From Serratia microhaemolytica (GTDB lineage: Bacteria; Pseudomonadota; Gammaproteobacteria; Enterobacterales; Enterobacteriaceae): a DNA stretch of 64,000 bases. The stretch spans positions 163,885 to 227,884 of the forward strand of contig NZ_SBEF01000001.1 in assembly GCF_004011885.1 (NCBI RefSeq), in the 5' to 3' direction. Shown in pieces: positions 21,049-30,978 of the stretch. The position numbers were made by a program, and so were the translations under genes. Position 1 is the first letter of the stretch. Each line of letters begins with the position of its first letter. The notes beneath the pieces are model-generated. The model did not search any database and was not told the DNA's origin. It saw only the letters and a list, made by a program, of their open reading frames with translations.

Positions 21049-21388
21049 TACCCCAATAGGAGAAAATGGCTCCCCGACGTCAACCGATTAGGAGCAATTA
21101 GATCGTTTATTGTCTTGTTTTATTACCAACAGCGCGTTACTTGGCTGCCGATAGTGAATGCGCTCTAGCGCGATAACAAAATCATACTGCTTGATGCAGA
21201 GAAAAATTTCACAATCTCAACCAGCCTCGGGCAGGTAAAGGAGAATTTTTTTCTCTTTCTCAGATAAGACACGCCCCCTGCCAAGGAGGCAGTTGGGAGG
21301 GAGCGTGTTTCGTGGTGAGCCGTCAACCTCAGTCACAGAATTGAAATTAGCATTTTTAATTCAATAAATTGAAAAAAATCACCGCATG
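21049..21388. other. gene-free region between pepT and cyuA
   Basis: About 340 bp upstream of cyuA and downstream of pepT, both on the minus strand. It contains the hairpin at 21269-21308, which suits a pepT terminator; the cyuA promoter must lie between 21049 and the hairpin or pass through from pepT. No reading frame is convincing. Confidence 0.5.
21269..21308 (-). terminator. probable pepT terminator hairpin
   Basis: ACACGC and GCGTGT frame a second paired segment, CTGCC with GGCAG, to give a GC-rich bulged hairpin about 80 bp after the pepT stop. On the minus strand it is followed by TTATCTGAG and further downstream by a purine-rich run, so rho-independent action is plausible but not classical. 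Confidence 0.45.
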
Positions 21389-22642
21389 TTATTTAAGCTT
21401 GAAAGTACCGCTTTGGTCTGCTGCCGCCAGTAAACAGAGCTGACGAGCGACTTGGTAAGATGCCTCAAATGACTTCAGTGGCAGGAATTCGAACCGAGAG
21501 TGGAAATTATGTGCGCCTGTGAAGAAATTGGGAGTTAGCAACCCCTTAGCTGAAAGTGCTGCACCATCAGTGCCACCCCGCATTGGGATCGGCTTTGGAG
21601 TAATCGCTAACTGTTCCATGGCACGAAACAGCAGTTCAATCGCGCGCTTATCCTCAGCAATCGCATTACTGATATTGCTGTAGACATCCTCAATTTGATA
21701 CTCGACTTTAGCAGTGGGATATCGCGCAGCGATTTTCTCTGCTACATCAGCAATCTGCTGTTTCCGATCAGCAAAACTGGCCTGATCAAAGTCACGAATG
21801 CTAGCCTCAAGCCGAGCATGACTCTGTACCGCCTCAAGGCCATTAAACCAAATGTAACCTTCACGATCTGCGGTATGTTCCGGTGTCTGCTGGCGGTCAA
21901 AGTGGCTGATGTAATCCATCGCCATCAATAACGGATTGACCAGTACACCCTTAGCAGACATCGGATGCGCAGTCACGCCAGTAAAATGGATCTGTGCCGA
22001 AGCAGCATTAAAGTTTTCATAGACAATTTCACCCAACTCACAGCAATCGATAGTCCAGGCAAAATCGACGTTAAAGCGTTGCTCAATATCAAGAGCCTTA
22101 GCACCACGTAACCCGACCTCTTCATCTGGCACAAAGGCGACCACAATATCACCGTGGCGATCGGCGTCTGTCAGGTTTTCCAGCAAAGCCATTACCACCG
22201 TCACTGCTGCTTTGTTATCCGCCCCTAACACGCTGGTACCGTCGCTGAAAATGATCTCCTGATCACGATAAGCCAAGATTTCCGGATGCTCTTCCACACG
22301 CAGCCAAATCTGTTCGTCACGATTAAGACAGATATCCTCACCAGTAAAGCGCAGGATTTGCGGGCGAATATCAGGTGACAATCCCACATCAACGGTATCA
22401 GTATGTGTAATAAAACCAATACGTGGCGCACCCACCACGTTACCCTTTTTCACTGCTGTCACAGTGGCATACTGATCCACTACGATCTGTTCTAGGCCTA
22501 GTTGCTCCAGCTCTTTCGCCAGTAATTGCGCCATCTCATGCTGACCAGGTGTTGATGGCAATGTGCTAACAGCCGCATTACTCTGGCTACTGATGGCCAA
22601 ATAGCGGAAAAAACGTTCAGTTAATTGATGAGATAAAGACAT
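21389..22642 (-). CDS. pepT: peptidase T (aminotripeptidase)
   Basis: Cytoplasmic M20-family zinc aminopeptidase removing the N-terminal residue of tripeptides. The 417-residue protein has the metal-site blocks HTDTVD, GADNKAAVTVVMALLENL, VPDEEVGLRGAKALD and MRGGTDGAALS. E. coli PepT is 408 residues; the extra residues are at the C-terminus (ADQSGTFKLK). It is divergent from dppA with a 94-bp gap, which makes a peptide-uptake and peptide-breakdown pair. Confidence 0.96.
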   Translation of the reverse strand: MSLSHQLTERFFRYLAISSQSNAAVSTLPSTPGQHEMAQLLAKELEQLGLEQIVVDQYATVTAVKKGNVVGAPRIGFITHTDTVDVGLSPDIRPQILRFTGEDICLNRDEQIWLRVEEHPEILAYRDQEIIFSDGTSVLGADNKAAVTVVMALLENLTDADRHGDIVVAFVPDEEVGLRGAKALDIEQRFNVDFAWTIDCCELGEIVYENFNAASAQIHFTGVTAHPMSAKGVLVNPLLMAMDYISHFDRQQTPEHTADREGYIWFNGLEAVQSHARLEASIRDFDQASFADRKQQIADVAEKIAARYPTAKVEYQIEDVYSNISNAIAEDKRAIELLFRAMEQLAITPKPIPMRGGTDGAALSAKGLLTPNFFTGAHNFHSRFEFLPLKSFEASYQVARQLCLLAAADQSGTFKLK

Positions 22643-22736
22643 ACTAATTCCTTCTTTGTGAATAACAGTTGTTGGCTGTAACAGCTGTTTAATGTTATTT
22701 ATGGTGGGCTAGATCAAATAAGAACAGGAAATCGAC

Positions 22737-24329
22737 ATGAAAAGCAAATTGACTACACTTGCTCTGGGAGTTGCCGCACTAACATTGAGTTCCACCTTGG
22801 CGGCGAAAACGCTGGTTTACTGTTCAGAGGGAGCACCCGAAAATTTTAATCCGCAGTTATATACCGCTGGCACCAGCGTTGATGCCAGCGCGGTGCCTAT
22901 TTACAACCGACTGGTCGATTTTAAAGTCGGTACCACCGAGCTGCAACCGAGCCTAGCGGAAAGCTGGCAGATCAGCGAAGATGGCACAGTCTACACTTTC
23001 CACCTGCGTAAAGGAGTAAAATTCCACGATAACAAATACTTCACACCGAAGCGTGACTTCAACGCCGATGACGTAATTTTCTCTTTTATGCGGCAAAAAG
23101 ATCCAAATCACCCCTACCACAGGGTCTCTGGTGGCAGCTATACCAATTTTGATAGCCTTGAGTTTGGCAAACTGATCACAGCAATCGATAAAGTTGATGA
23201 TCACACGGTGCGCTTCACATTAGCGCACCCAGAGGCACCCTTTATTGCTGATCTTGGTTGGTATTTTGCTTCCATTCTGTCAGCGGAGTATGCGCAGGCA
23301 ATGCTGAAAAATGGCACCCCGGAGCGGGTAGATAGTGATCCGATCGGCACTGGTCCATATAAACTAGTTCGTTATCAAAAAGATGCACGAATTCTCTATA
23401 CCGCCTTCCCTGAACATTGGCGTGGCAAAGCAAAAATTGACCGCCTAATCTTCACCATTACGCCTGATGCCTCGGTGCGTTATGCCAAACTGGAAAAGAA
23501 TGAATGCCAAGTGATGCCATTCCCCAATCCAGCCGATCTGCAACGCATGGCGAACAATAAAAACATAAAATTATTGAGCAAGTCTGGCTTAAATACCGGA
23601 TTCCTTGCATTTAATACCCAGCGAGCACCATTAGACAAAGTGAAAGTGCGCCAGGCACTGGCGATGGCAATTAATAAAGCGGCTATTATTGACGCGTTAT
23701 TCTACGGCACCGGCACCGTGGCAAAAAATTTATTACCGCCTGGTGTTTGGAGTGCACATAGCGAGCTGAAAGATTACGACTACGATCCCAAACGAGCCAA
23801 AGCACTACTCAAAGAAGCCGGTTTTGCCAACGGTGTGACTATTGATTTATGGGCAATGCCGGTACAGCGCCCCTATAACCCAAATGCTAAACGTATGGCA
23901 GAGATGATCCAGGCCGACTGGGCAAAAATTGGCGTCACTGCCAAAATCACCTCATTTGAATGGGGTGAATATCTCAGCAGGGTCAAAGAAGGGCAGCATC
24001 AAGCGGCACTAATGGGCTGGACAACCGCCACTGGCGACCCCGACAACTTCTTCGGTCCGCTATTCAGCTGTCAATCTGCCAATGGTGGTTCAAACTCGGC
24101 TAAATGGTGCTACGCCCCGTTCGATCAATTGCTGGTAAAAGCAAAATCGATCACAGATCAACAACAGCGTACCCAACTTTACCGACAAGCCCAAGAGATG
24201 ATGCATGAACAGATGCCGGCAGTCATGATTGCGCACTCGACCATCTTTGAGCCAGTACGCAAAGAGGTCTCTGGTTATGAGATTGATCCCTTTGGTAAGC
24301 ACATATTTTACCAAGTCGATATTAAATAG
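22737..24329 (+). CDS. dppA: dipeptide-binding periplasmic protein DppA
   Basis: Substrate-binding protein of the dipeptide (and haem) ABC importer. The 530-residue protein has a signal peptide (MKSKLTTLALGVAALTLSST, cleavage near LAA) and the family blocks LVYCSEGAPENFNPQLYTAGTSVDASA, IGTGPYKLVRYQKDA and GWTTATGDPDNFF. E. coli DppA is 535 residues. The usual dppBCDF permease and ATPase genes do not follow: the next gene is feoA after a gap of about 790 bp, so this copy is an orphan here. Confidence 0.95.
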   Translation: MKSKLTTLALGVAALTLSSTLAAKTLVYCSEGAPENFNPQLYTAGTSVDASAVPIYNRLVDFKVGTTELQPSLAESWQISEDGTVYTFHLRKGVKFHDNKYFTPKRDFNADDVIFSFMRQKDPNHPYHRVSGGSYTNFDSLEFGKLITAIDKVDDHTVRFTLAHPEAPFIADLGWYFASILSAEYAQAMLKNGTPERVDSDPIGTGPYKLVRYQKDARILYTAFPEHWRGKAKIDRLIFTITPDASVRYAKLEKNECQVMPFPNPADLQRMANNKNIKLLSKSGLNTGFLAFNTQRAPLDKVKVRQALAMAINKAAIIDALFYGTGTVAKNLLPPGVWSAHSELKDYDYDPKRAKALLKEAGFANGVTIDLWAMPVQRPYNPNAKRMAEMIQADWAKIGVTAKITSFEWGEYLSRVKEGQHQAALMGWTTATGDPDNFFGPLFSCQSANGGSNSAKWCYAPFDQLLVKAKSITDQQQRTQLYRQAQEMMHEQMPAVMIAHSTIFEPVRKEVSGYEIDPFGKHIFYQVDIK

Positions 24330-24360
24330 ATCGTCTCAGTAGCCATCGCCTTTGTTGCCA

Positions 24361-24396
24361 CACAGTCGGGTCAGAAAACGGTTCTGCCTGACTGTG
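24361..24396 (+). terminator. hairpin after dppA
   Basis: CACAGTC pairs with GACTGTG and CAGAA with TTCTG across a short loop, giving an interrupted 12-13-bp stem about 30 bp after the dppA stop; ATTTT follows. It may either terminate or protect the orphan dppA transcript. Confidence 0.5.
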
Positions 24397-24993
24397 ATTT
24401 TGATCTGTGCTGACTCTGCTCCCAACCACTGCCTGAGTTGCCGTTAAAGGCATAATCATTCGGTCACTGACCTTCACCAATTTTTGATGCACCTCAACAA
24501 AGTTGCTTATTTTTTGTCACCCACAATCGACAACCACTGTGCTGCACCTTAATTCACTCTGCCTCTCATGTCCGCAACAAAATCTGCCCTCTATACTCCT
24601 AACACGAGCAAATAAGAATTATTGCAATTTAATTTCAGATAGATAATAAAAATCCTTAAGCCTAAAACATCAATCCAATCGAATCTTGAACACAATGAAG
24701 ATACCAACATCGGTTAAGAATCACTCTTTCACCCCATGAAAAATAACAAAAAATATACAATTGCAACCATAACACCCCATTTGCACTACCTCCGCTATTA
24801 GTGTTAAAACTAACGCCAGTGAGCCATTTCTCCCTTCTGCACTTAACGTCAATGATTGCTAACTGGCACAGCCCATTTGGCAACCGAGTGTGCGAAGAAA
24901 CCAGAACACACCGATAATAGATTGAATGCGCTAGCTGCTAACTGTGATGGTGTTGGCAAATGTGAAGCAGGAGGCGTTTTCTGTGTTGCATTC

Positions 24994-25012
24994 GATAATG
25001 ATTCTCACTATT
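24994..25012. promoter_or_regulatory. Fur-like box upstream of feoABC
   Basis: GATAATGATTCTCACTATT matches 15 of 19 positions of the Fur consensus, and the adjoining ATTATC extends a degenerate second repeat. It lies about 110 bp before feoA. Iron repression of feo by Fur is known in E. coli, which makes this placement meaningful. Confidence 0.65.
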
Positions 25013-25120
25013 ATTATCATGCCTGTTTCCTGCTGCAAGGTCTGTCGCGAACAGACGGTTTCAAGCAACAGTAACCAGCTATATACACTCGGAATTAAGA
25101 CCATTTACTGAGAAGCAAAC

Positions 25121-25342
25121 ATGCATCTTCAACCGAAACAGAGCTATAAAATCAACGGATTTTCCAGTCAAATCAGCCCGGCCTACCGCCAAAAACTGCT
25201 GTCACTGGGGATGTTGCCCGGTTCACGTTTTGATGTTGTGCGTGTTGCACCACTCGGTGATCCAATCGAAATAAGAACACGTCACGTTAACCTGATACTG
25301 CGCAAGAAGGATCTCGACTTGCTTCTGTTAGATGCTCAGTAG
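25121..25342 (+). CDS. feoA: ferrous iron transport protein A
   Basis: Small SH3-like cytoplasmic protein required for FeoB-mediated Fe2+ uptake. The 73-residue sequence shows the FeoA pattern [27 protein letters not shown]. It is the first of three feo genes, 119 bp before feoB. Confidence 0.95.
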   Translation: MHLQPKQSYKINGFSSQISPAYRQKLLSLGMLPGSRFDVVRVAPLGDPIEIRTRHVNLILRKKDLDLLLLDAQ

Positions 25343-25461
25343 CCTCGCGATGTAAGCAGGCTCACCGGCTTTTATTGGCCCAGGTTGCCAACAGCGACAC
25401 AGTGCCGCTTATCGAACAACAGACAACCGTCCGCCGTAGCATATTGAACAACACTGGATCT

Positions 25462-27771
25462 ATGAAAAAAATCACCATTGGCTTAATCGGCAACCCCAAT
25501 TCAGGTAAAACGACCCTCTTTAATCAGCTAACTGGCGCTCAACAACGTGTCGGTAACTGGGCGGGTGTCACCGTTGAACGCAAAGAGGGGCTATTTAACA
25601 CCACCCAATCGGAAGTCACACTGGTCGATCTGCCAGGTACCTACTCACTGACCACCATCTCAGAACAGACCTCACTGGATGAACAGATCGCCTGCCATTA
25701 CATCCTGGCAGGAGAGGCAGATCTGCTGATCAACGTCGTCGATGCTGCCAACCTTGAACGCAACCTCTATCTGACACTACAACTACTTGAGCTTGGCATT
25801 CCCTGCATTGTCGCACTCAATATGCTCGACATCGCCAAACGCCAGCGGATTGACATAGATGCCGCAGCACTGGCTGAACGTCTGGGTTGCCCGGTGGTGC
25901 CGTTAGTCTCCACCAAAGCCACCGGTATTGACAGGTTAAAGCAAACTATCGACCAGCATCAGGCTTATCAACCTAAAGCACGGGTCGACTACCCAGCACA
26001 GTTGCTGCAACAAGCGGAACAGTTGGCCGCTGTCATGCCAACACCGCTGCCAGCAATCCAGCGTCGCTGGTTGGCAATACAGATGCTAGAGGGCGATATC
26101 TATAGCCGACAACTGACTGGGCAGGCGAACGCACTATTGGCACAATGCCAGTCAGCTATCGAACAGCAACTGGATAATGAAGCGGCACTACTGATCGCCG
26201 ATGCACGCTACCAAGCGATTGCGACAATTTGTCAGGCAGTCAGTAATAGCCAACAGGCCGAACCTAACCGGCTAACGGAAATACTTGACAGCGTGATCCT
26301 GAATCGCTGGCTCGGATTACCGATCTTTCTACTGGTGATGTACCTGATGTTCCTGTTGGCGATCAACATCGGCGGCGCACTACAGCCGATGTTTGATCTC
26401 GGCTCTGCCGCAATCTTCATTCAAGGTATTCAGTGGCTCGGGCACACACTTAGCTTCCCGGAGTGGTTGACGCTATTCCTCGCACAAGGGATTGGTGGTG
26501 GTATCAATACGGTGCTGCCATTGGTACCGCAAATCGGCATGATGTATCTATTCCTCTCATTTTTGGAAGATTCTGGTTACATGGCACGCGCCGCTTTTGT
26601 GATGGATCGCTTGATGCAATCGATTGGCCTACCCGGCAAATCATTTGTACCGTTGATTGTCGGTTTTGGCTGCAATGTCCCCTCAGTAATGGGAGCACGC
26701 ACACTCGACGCACAACGCGAACGGCTGATCACCATCATGATGGCACCCTTCATGTCCTGTGGCGCACGCTTGGCCATCTTCGCCGTATTTGCTGCCACCT
26801 TCTTTGGTCAAGGTGGTGCCAGCATTGTCTTCTCGTTGTATCTGCTCGGTATTGCCGTTGCTATCTTCACTGGTCTGGTACTGAAATACACCATCATGCG
26901 TGGTGAAGCCTCGCCATTCATTATGGAATTACCGGTCTACCACGTTCCACATGTGAAAAGTCTGCTACTGCAAACCTGGCAGCGGCTGAAAGGCTTCGTT
27001 CTGCGAGCGGGTAAAGTCATCGTGCTCGCTAGCATATTCATTGGCGCCCTGAACAGCTTCTCGCTACAAGGCAAACCGGTCGACAACATCAATGACTCAG
27101 CATTAGCCTCGGTCTCTCAAGTGTTAACGCCGCTGCTGCAACCAATGGGTGTTAACCGCGATAACTGGCAGGCAACCGTTGGCCTGGTCACCGGTGCGCT
27201 GGCAAAAGAAGTGGTTGTAGGAACACTCAACACGCTCTACACCGCTGAACAACTTACCAGCGAACCCTTTGATGCAGGTAATTTTAATCTGCTTAATGAA
27301 CTAAACGCCGCACTGCAAGAGACTTGGCAAAGTTTGCAAGATACCTTCTCGCTGAGTGTACTGTTCAATCCCATAGAGGCTAGCAAAGGGGATGGTGAAC
27401 TGAGCGAAAGCTCAATGGGTATGATGAGTGAAAAATTCGGTGGTGCAATCCCAGCTTATAGCTACCTGATTTTTGTACTACTCTACGTACCCTGCATCTC
27501 AGTGATGGGTGCAATTGCGCGTGAATCAAGCCGTGGCTGGGTCATGTTCTCAATCCTCTGGGGATTGAATATCGCCTACTCTCTAGCCACTCTGTTCTAT
27601 CAACTGGCAACCTTTAGCCAGCACCCGCAACAAAGTGCAATCACTATCGCGCTGGTCGTCCTGTTTAACACACTGGTACTATTTGGTTTACGCCAAGCAC
27701 GCAACAGAGTGACCTTCCACCTCTCGGCAGCGAAGACCAATCCTGTCAACTCACGGGGTGACTGCCACTAA
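25462..27771 (+). CDS. feoB: ferrous iron transporter FeoB
   Basis: Inner-membrane Fe2+ transporter with an N-terminal GTPase. The start ATG at 25462 gives MKKITIGLIGNPNSGKTT, as in E. coli, and 769 residues; an in-frame TTG at 25375 would add 29 unrelated residues. G1 is GNPNSGKT, G3 is DLPGTYS and G4 is NMLD. About ten membrane helices follow, with the Gate motifs containing conserved cysteines (GFGCNVPSVMGAR and YVPCISVMGAI). It overlaps feoC by 1 bp. Confidence 0.97.
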   Translation: MKKITIGLIGNPNSGKTTLFNQLTGAQQRVGNWAGVTVERKEGLFNTTQSEVTLVDLPGTYSLTTISEQTSLDEQIACHYILAGEADLLINVVDAANLERNLYLTLQLLELGIPCIVALNMLDIAKRQRIDIDAAALAERLGCPVVPLVSTKATGIDRLKQTIDQHQAYQPKARVDYPAQLLQQAEQLAAVMPTPLPAIQRRWLAIQMLEGDIYSRQLTGQANALLAQCQSAIEQQLDNEAALLIADARYQAIATICQAVSNSQQAEPNRLTEILDSVILNRWLGLPIFLLVMYLMFLLAINIGGALQPMFDLGSAAIFIQGIQWLGHTLSFPEWLTLFLAQGIGGGINTVLPLVPQIGMMYLFLSFLEDSGYMARAAFVMDRLMQSIGLPGKSFVPLIVGFGCNVPSVMGARTLDAQRERLITIMMAPFMSCGARLAIFAVFAATFFGQGGASIVFSLYLLGIAVAIFTGLVLKYTIMRGEASPFIMELPVYHVPHVKSLLLQTWQRLKGFVLRAGKVIVLASIFIGALNSFSLQGKPVDNINDSALASVSQVLTPLLQPMGVNRDNWQATVGLVTGALAKEVVVGTLNTLYTAEQLTSEPFDAGNFNLLNELNAALQETWQSLQDTFSLSVLFNPIEASKGDGELSESSMGMMSEKFGGAIPAYSYLIFVLLYVPCISVMGAIARESSRGWVMFSILWGLNIAYSLATLFYQLATFSQHPQQSAITIALVVLFNTLVLFGLRQARNRVTFHLSAAKTNPVNSRGDCH

Positions 27772-28010
27772 TGGCTACTTTATTACAACTTCGTGATGCT
27801 CTAGCGCTGCTCGGCAGCGCTCAGGCTCAGCAATTAAGTCGTCAACTGGCAACACCGTTGCCCTTGGTCGAGGCGATGCTAGAACGCTTAGTCGCGATAG
27901 GAAAAGTCGAACAATTGCAAATGGCGCCTAACGACTGCTCCAGTGGCCGCTGCCAAGGTTGTGCCGAAACCGCTCAATGCTGTAGCACTGTTTTTTACCG
28001 CCTGAAATAA
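27771..28010 (+). CDS. feoC: FeoC, small winged-helix protein of the feo operon
   Basis: A 79-residue cytoplasmic protein with a winged-helix fold (ALLGSAQAQQLSRQLATPLPLVEAMLERL) and a C-terminal cysteine cluster C-x5-C-x2-C followed by a CC pair that may hold an iron-sulfur centre. In Klebsiella and Salmonella FeoC stabilises FeoB. It is coupled to feoB by a 1-bp overlap. Confidence 0.9.
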   Translation: MATLLQLRDALALLGSAQAQQLSRQLATPLPLVEAMLERLVAIGKVEQLQMAPNDCSSGRCQGCAETAQCCSTVFYRLK

Positions 28011-28035
28011 GCGAATCAAACCACTACAGCGGCAG

Positions 28036-28067
28036 CGCACCACACGCTAATCTGACCACTGCTGCCG
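28036..28067 (+). terminator. possible feoC terminator
   Basis: CGGCAGC, starting just upstream near 28030, can pair with GCTGCCG near 28061, and CTTTTTCT follows. The loop of about 24 nt is long, so the structure is weak. It lies in the 57-bp space between converging feoC and bioH. Confidence 0.25.
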
Positions 28068-28838
28068 TTAACCTTTTTCTACAAACTGGTTAACGGCAGC
28101 GCTAAACTGTTGCGGATGAGAGATAAACGGTGCATGTGCTGCTTTCGCGATCACTACAGATTGGGAAGTTGGCCAATATTGATCCAACAAACCTGCCACC
28201 TTACGTGGCACCAACCCATCCAGATAGCCATAGATCCGTAGCATCGGCAAATCACACTGCGCGAATACCTGCCGCTGATCGACAGTACGCAACATCATCA
28301 ACCCGGCATTCAGCACCTCAATCGTGGCGGTTGGATGACTCAGCACCGCTTGCTTCAACTGTCGGGTATCCTGTTTGGCACTCTCGGTGCCAAGTGTCTG
28401 TAGAGCAAGAAAACGCTCCACTGTACGGCTGAAATCCTGGCTTAACTGCTGCTCAAAATTGTGCAACACTTCAGGCCGAATACCGGGCCAATCTGGCTGT
28501 GTACAAAAACAGGGCGAAGAAGCGACGCTAATCAACCCACTCACGCGCTCAGGTGCCATCAACGCGACCTCTGCCGCCACCAAACCACCCAACGACCAAC
28601 CTAACCAGTAGGCGCGCGCCGGTGCGACCGCTAACAGCAACGCGGCCATCTGCTGCAATGACAGCGCACCGTAACCCTGGCTACGTCCATAGCCAGGCAG
28701 ATCGACCAAGTGCAGACGAAAATGTGCCGTCAATCGCGGAATAGTGCAATCCCAAACGGCGGCATTCAGCCCCCATCCGTGCAACATCACAAGATCGCGA
28801 TCACCGTTACCTATTGTTTGCCAAAACAGCGCGGACAT
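28068..28838 (-). CDS. bioH: pimeloyl-[acyl-carrier protein] methyl ester esterase
   Basis: Alpha/beta hydrolase that demethylates pimeloyl-ACP methyl ester to end the early biotin pathway. The 256-residue protein (same length as E. coli BioH) has the nucleophile elbow GWSLGG, the acid in YLDGLVP and the catalytic His in KAAHAPF. It is divergent from gntX, as in E. coli. Confidence 0.95.
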   Translation of the reverse strand: MSALFWQTIGNGDRDLVMLHGWGLNAAVWDCTIPRLTAHFRLHLVDLPGYGRSQGYGALSLQQMAALLLAVAPARAYWLGWSLGGLVAAEVALMAPERVSGLISVASSPCFCTQPDWPGIRPEVLHNFEQQLSQDFSRTVERFLALQTLGTESAKQDTRQLKQAVLSHPTATIEVLNAGLMMLRTVDQRQVFAQCDLPMLRIYGYLDGLVPRKVAGLLDQYWPTSQSVVIAKAAHAPFISHPQQFSAAVNQFVEKG

Positions 28839-28885
28839 CAGTTATTCTCCTGCATCAACCACTGAGGATAAAAATCGGGAGCGCT

Positions 28886-29569
28886 ATGCTAACAATCCAC
28901 AGCCGTTGTTGGCTATGCCGGCAACCCCTAAAACTAAAACAACAGGGGATCTGTAGCTACTGCCTAAACTCACTGCCAACCAAGCCGTGCTGCTGCCCTC
29001 GCTGCGGCCTACCCAGCGCACTGGCCGATCGCCCTTGTGGTCGCTGCCTGCAAAAACCGCCAGCGTGGCAACAACTCATTTTTGTCACCGACTACCGCCC
29101 ACCTCTCAGCACGCTAGTCAAACAGTTCAAATTTCAACGCTCACCCGCACTGGCAACTGCATTAGCCCGCCTGATACTGCTCGAATGGCTAACCGCGTAT
29201 CGCGCACAACGGCTAGGCAAACCTGATCTGATCCTGGCTGTTCCGTTACATAATAAACGTGCCTGGCAGCGTGGTTATAACCAAACAGATCTACTCGCTC
29301 GCCCCCTCGCCCACTGGCTCGGTTGCCAATATCAGCCAGCAACACTGCGCCGAGTTAAAAGTACTGCTCCACAGCAACAACTACCCGCACGCTTACGACA
29401 ACACAATCTACATAACGCCTTCCGCTGCGATGAAAACCTGGCTGGATGCCATGTTGCGCTACTCGATGATGTGGTAACTACCGGCAACACCGTCGCCGAA
29501 ATCACCCGCTTGTTACAGCAAAACGGCGCGGCATCGGTACAGATATGGACGCTCTGCCGCACACTATAG
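28886..29569 (+). CDS. gntX: ComF-family phosphoribosyltransferase-like protein GntX
   Basis: ComF/GntX protein with an N-terminal zinc-finger-like region (CWLC, GICSYC, CCPRCGL, CGRC) and a PRTase fold with the PRPP-type loop VALLDDVVTTGNTVAE. The start at 28886 gives 227 residues, as in E. coli; reading back to 28814 would add 24 residues that overlap the bioH start region. The E. coli neighbour nfuA is not downstream; prfB follows instead. Confidence 0.93.
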   Translation: MLTIHSRCWLCRQPLKLKQQGICSYCLNSLPTKPCCCPRCGLPSALADRPCGRCLQKPPAWQQLIFVTDYRPPLSTLVKQFKFQRSPALATALARLILLEWLTAYRAQRLGKPDLILAVPLHNKRAWQRGYNQTDLLARPLAHWLGCQYQPATLRRVKSTAPQQQLPARLRQHNLHNAFRCDENLAGCHVALLDDVVTTGNTVAEITRLLQQNGAASVQIWTLCRTL

Positions 29570-29870
29570 GCTGAACAACACTACGCTATAAATATCGCTT
29601 ATCGAACATTCCCCAGTAGGCACGATCGCTATGCTCAGTTTTGGCGCAGTTCGCACGCAGAAAACTCAACCTACCGGTCGTCGATAAGAATGATGAGCAC
29701 ACCCGAGAACAACATCGAGCGCGTAGCATGAATAGGATAAGCGCTCAGCCAATATCGGCAGTTTGTCAGCAAGAATAAGGGTATAAACTGACGGCGTGAT
29801 CAGCTAGAATTAGCGCCAACCTTGGCTGCACGCCAATGATCACACTCACAACCTAAGCACACAGAAAATC
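29570..29870. other. gene-free junction between gntX and prfB
   Basis: About 300 bp without a protein-like frame. In E. coli prfB is preceded by recJ and gntX is followed by nfuA, so this stretch spans a junction between two chromosomal blocks. It must contain the prfB promoter; I see no clear consensus pair and no trace of recJ. Confidence 0.5.
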
Positions 29871-30969
29871 ATGTTTGAAATTAACCCAGTAAAAAATCGC
29901 ATTCAGGATCTGTCTGAACGCACCAGCGTTCTCAGGGGGTATCTTTGACTACGATGGCAAACAAGAACGCCTAGAAGAAGTTAATGCCGAGCTAGAACAA
30001 CCCGATGTCTGGAATGAACCTGAACGAGCGCAGGCTCTCGGTAAAGAGCGTTCAACACTTGAAGCGGTCGTCGCTACCATTGATCAACTGCAACAAGGGT
30101 TTGAGGATGTCAACGGCCTGCTGGAACTGGCTGTTGAAGCAGAAGACCAACAGACCTTTGACGAAGCGGTCGCGGAACTGGATCAACTGAGTAGCAAGCT
30201 GGAACTGCTTGAATTCCGTCGTATGTTCTCTGGCCAACACGACAGCGCTGACTGCTACCTAGATATCCAGGCGGGTTCTGGTGGCACTGAAGCACAGGAT
30301 TGGGCCAGCATGTTGTTGCGCATGTACCTGCGTTGGGCTGAAGCCAAAGGCTTTAAAACCGAAATGATCGAAGAATCTGATGGTGACGTTGCCGGTCTAA
30401 AATCTGCCACCATCAAAGTGAGCGGTGATTACGCCTTTGGCTGGTTACGTACAGAAACCGGGGTACATCGTTTAGTACGCAAAAGCCCATTCGACTCTGG
30501 TGGCCGTCGCCACACCTCATTTAGCTCGGTATTTGTCTACCCGGAAGTTGATGATGATATCGACATTGAGATCAACCCGGCTGATCTGCGTATCGATGTT
30601 TATCGTGCTTCAGGTGCTGGCGGCCAGCATGTGAACAAAACCGAATCCGCAGTGCGTATCACTCACTTGCCAACCAATATCGTGGTGCAGTGTCAGAATG
30701 ACCGCTCACAGCATAAAAACAAAGATCAGGCATTCAAACAGTTACGCGCCAAACTATATGAATATGAGATGCAGAAAAAGAATGCTGATAAACAGATGAT
30801 GGAAGATAACAAATCGGACATCGGTTGGGGCAGCCAGATCCGCTCTTACGTACTGGATGATTCACGCATTAAAGATTTACGTACCAGCGTAGAAACACGC
30901 AACACACAGGCCGTGTTGGATGGCGACCTGGACAAATTCATTGAAGCAAGTTTGAAAGCAGGCCTATGA
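29871..30969 (+). CDS. prfB: peptide chain release factor RF2 (programmed +1 frameshift)
   Basis: Terminates translation at UGA and UAA. The frame from the ATG at 29871 runs 25 codons to an in-frame TGA at 29946 and continues in the +1 frame as [13 protein letters not shown] from 29947 to the stop at 30969, giving 365 residues, the E. coli RF2 length. The GGQ motif is in [19 protein letters not shown] and the SPF recognition motif in [15 protein letters not shown]. It is followed 9 bp later by lysS, as in E. coli. Confidence 0.98.
29934..29948 (+). promoter_or_regulatory. RF2 autoregulatory frameshift site
   Basis: The internal Shine-Dalgarno-like AGGGGG is followed by TAT CTT TGA C, identical to the E. 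coli prfB slippery site. When RF2 is scarce the ribosome slips from CTT to TTT and reads through, which sets RF2 level by feedback. Confidence 0.97.
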
Positions 30970-30978
30970 GGAACAGAA

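Larger units (their letters stand above)
24330..25120. other. gene-free region between dppA and feoA
   Basis: About 790 bp with stop codons in all frames and no protein-like reading frame. It starts with a hairpin suited to ending dppA transcription and ends with the feo control region, including a Fur-like box near 24994. Nothing in it resembles dppBCDF remnants by eye. Confidence 0.6.

Noticed and set aside
24856..25074. 72-codon frame overlapping the Fur-like box
   Set aside because: It covers the expected feo control region and has no protein-like features.
25375..25461. N-terminal extension of FeoB
   Set aside because: It needs a TTG start and adds residues absent from FeoB; the ATG at 25462 matches the family start exactly.
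29946..29948. Premature stop in prfB as evidence of a pseudogene
   Set aside because: The stop is the programmed +1 frameshift site, identical to that of E. coli, and the downstream frame is intact.
30850..30978. Riboswitch or T-box before lysS
   Set aside because: The gap between prfB and lysS is only 9 bp, so there is no room for a leader structure.
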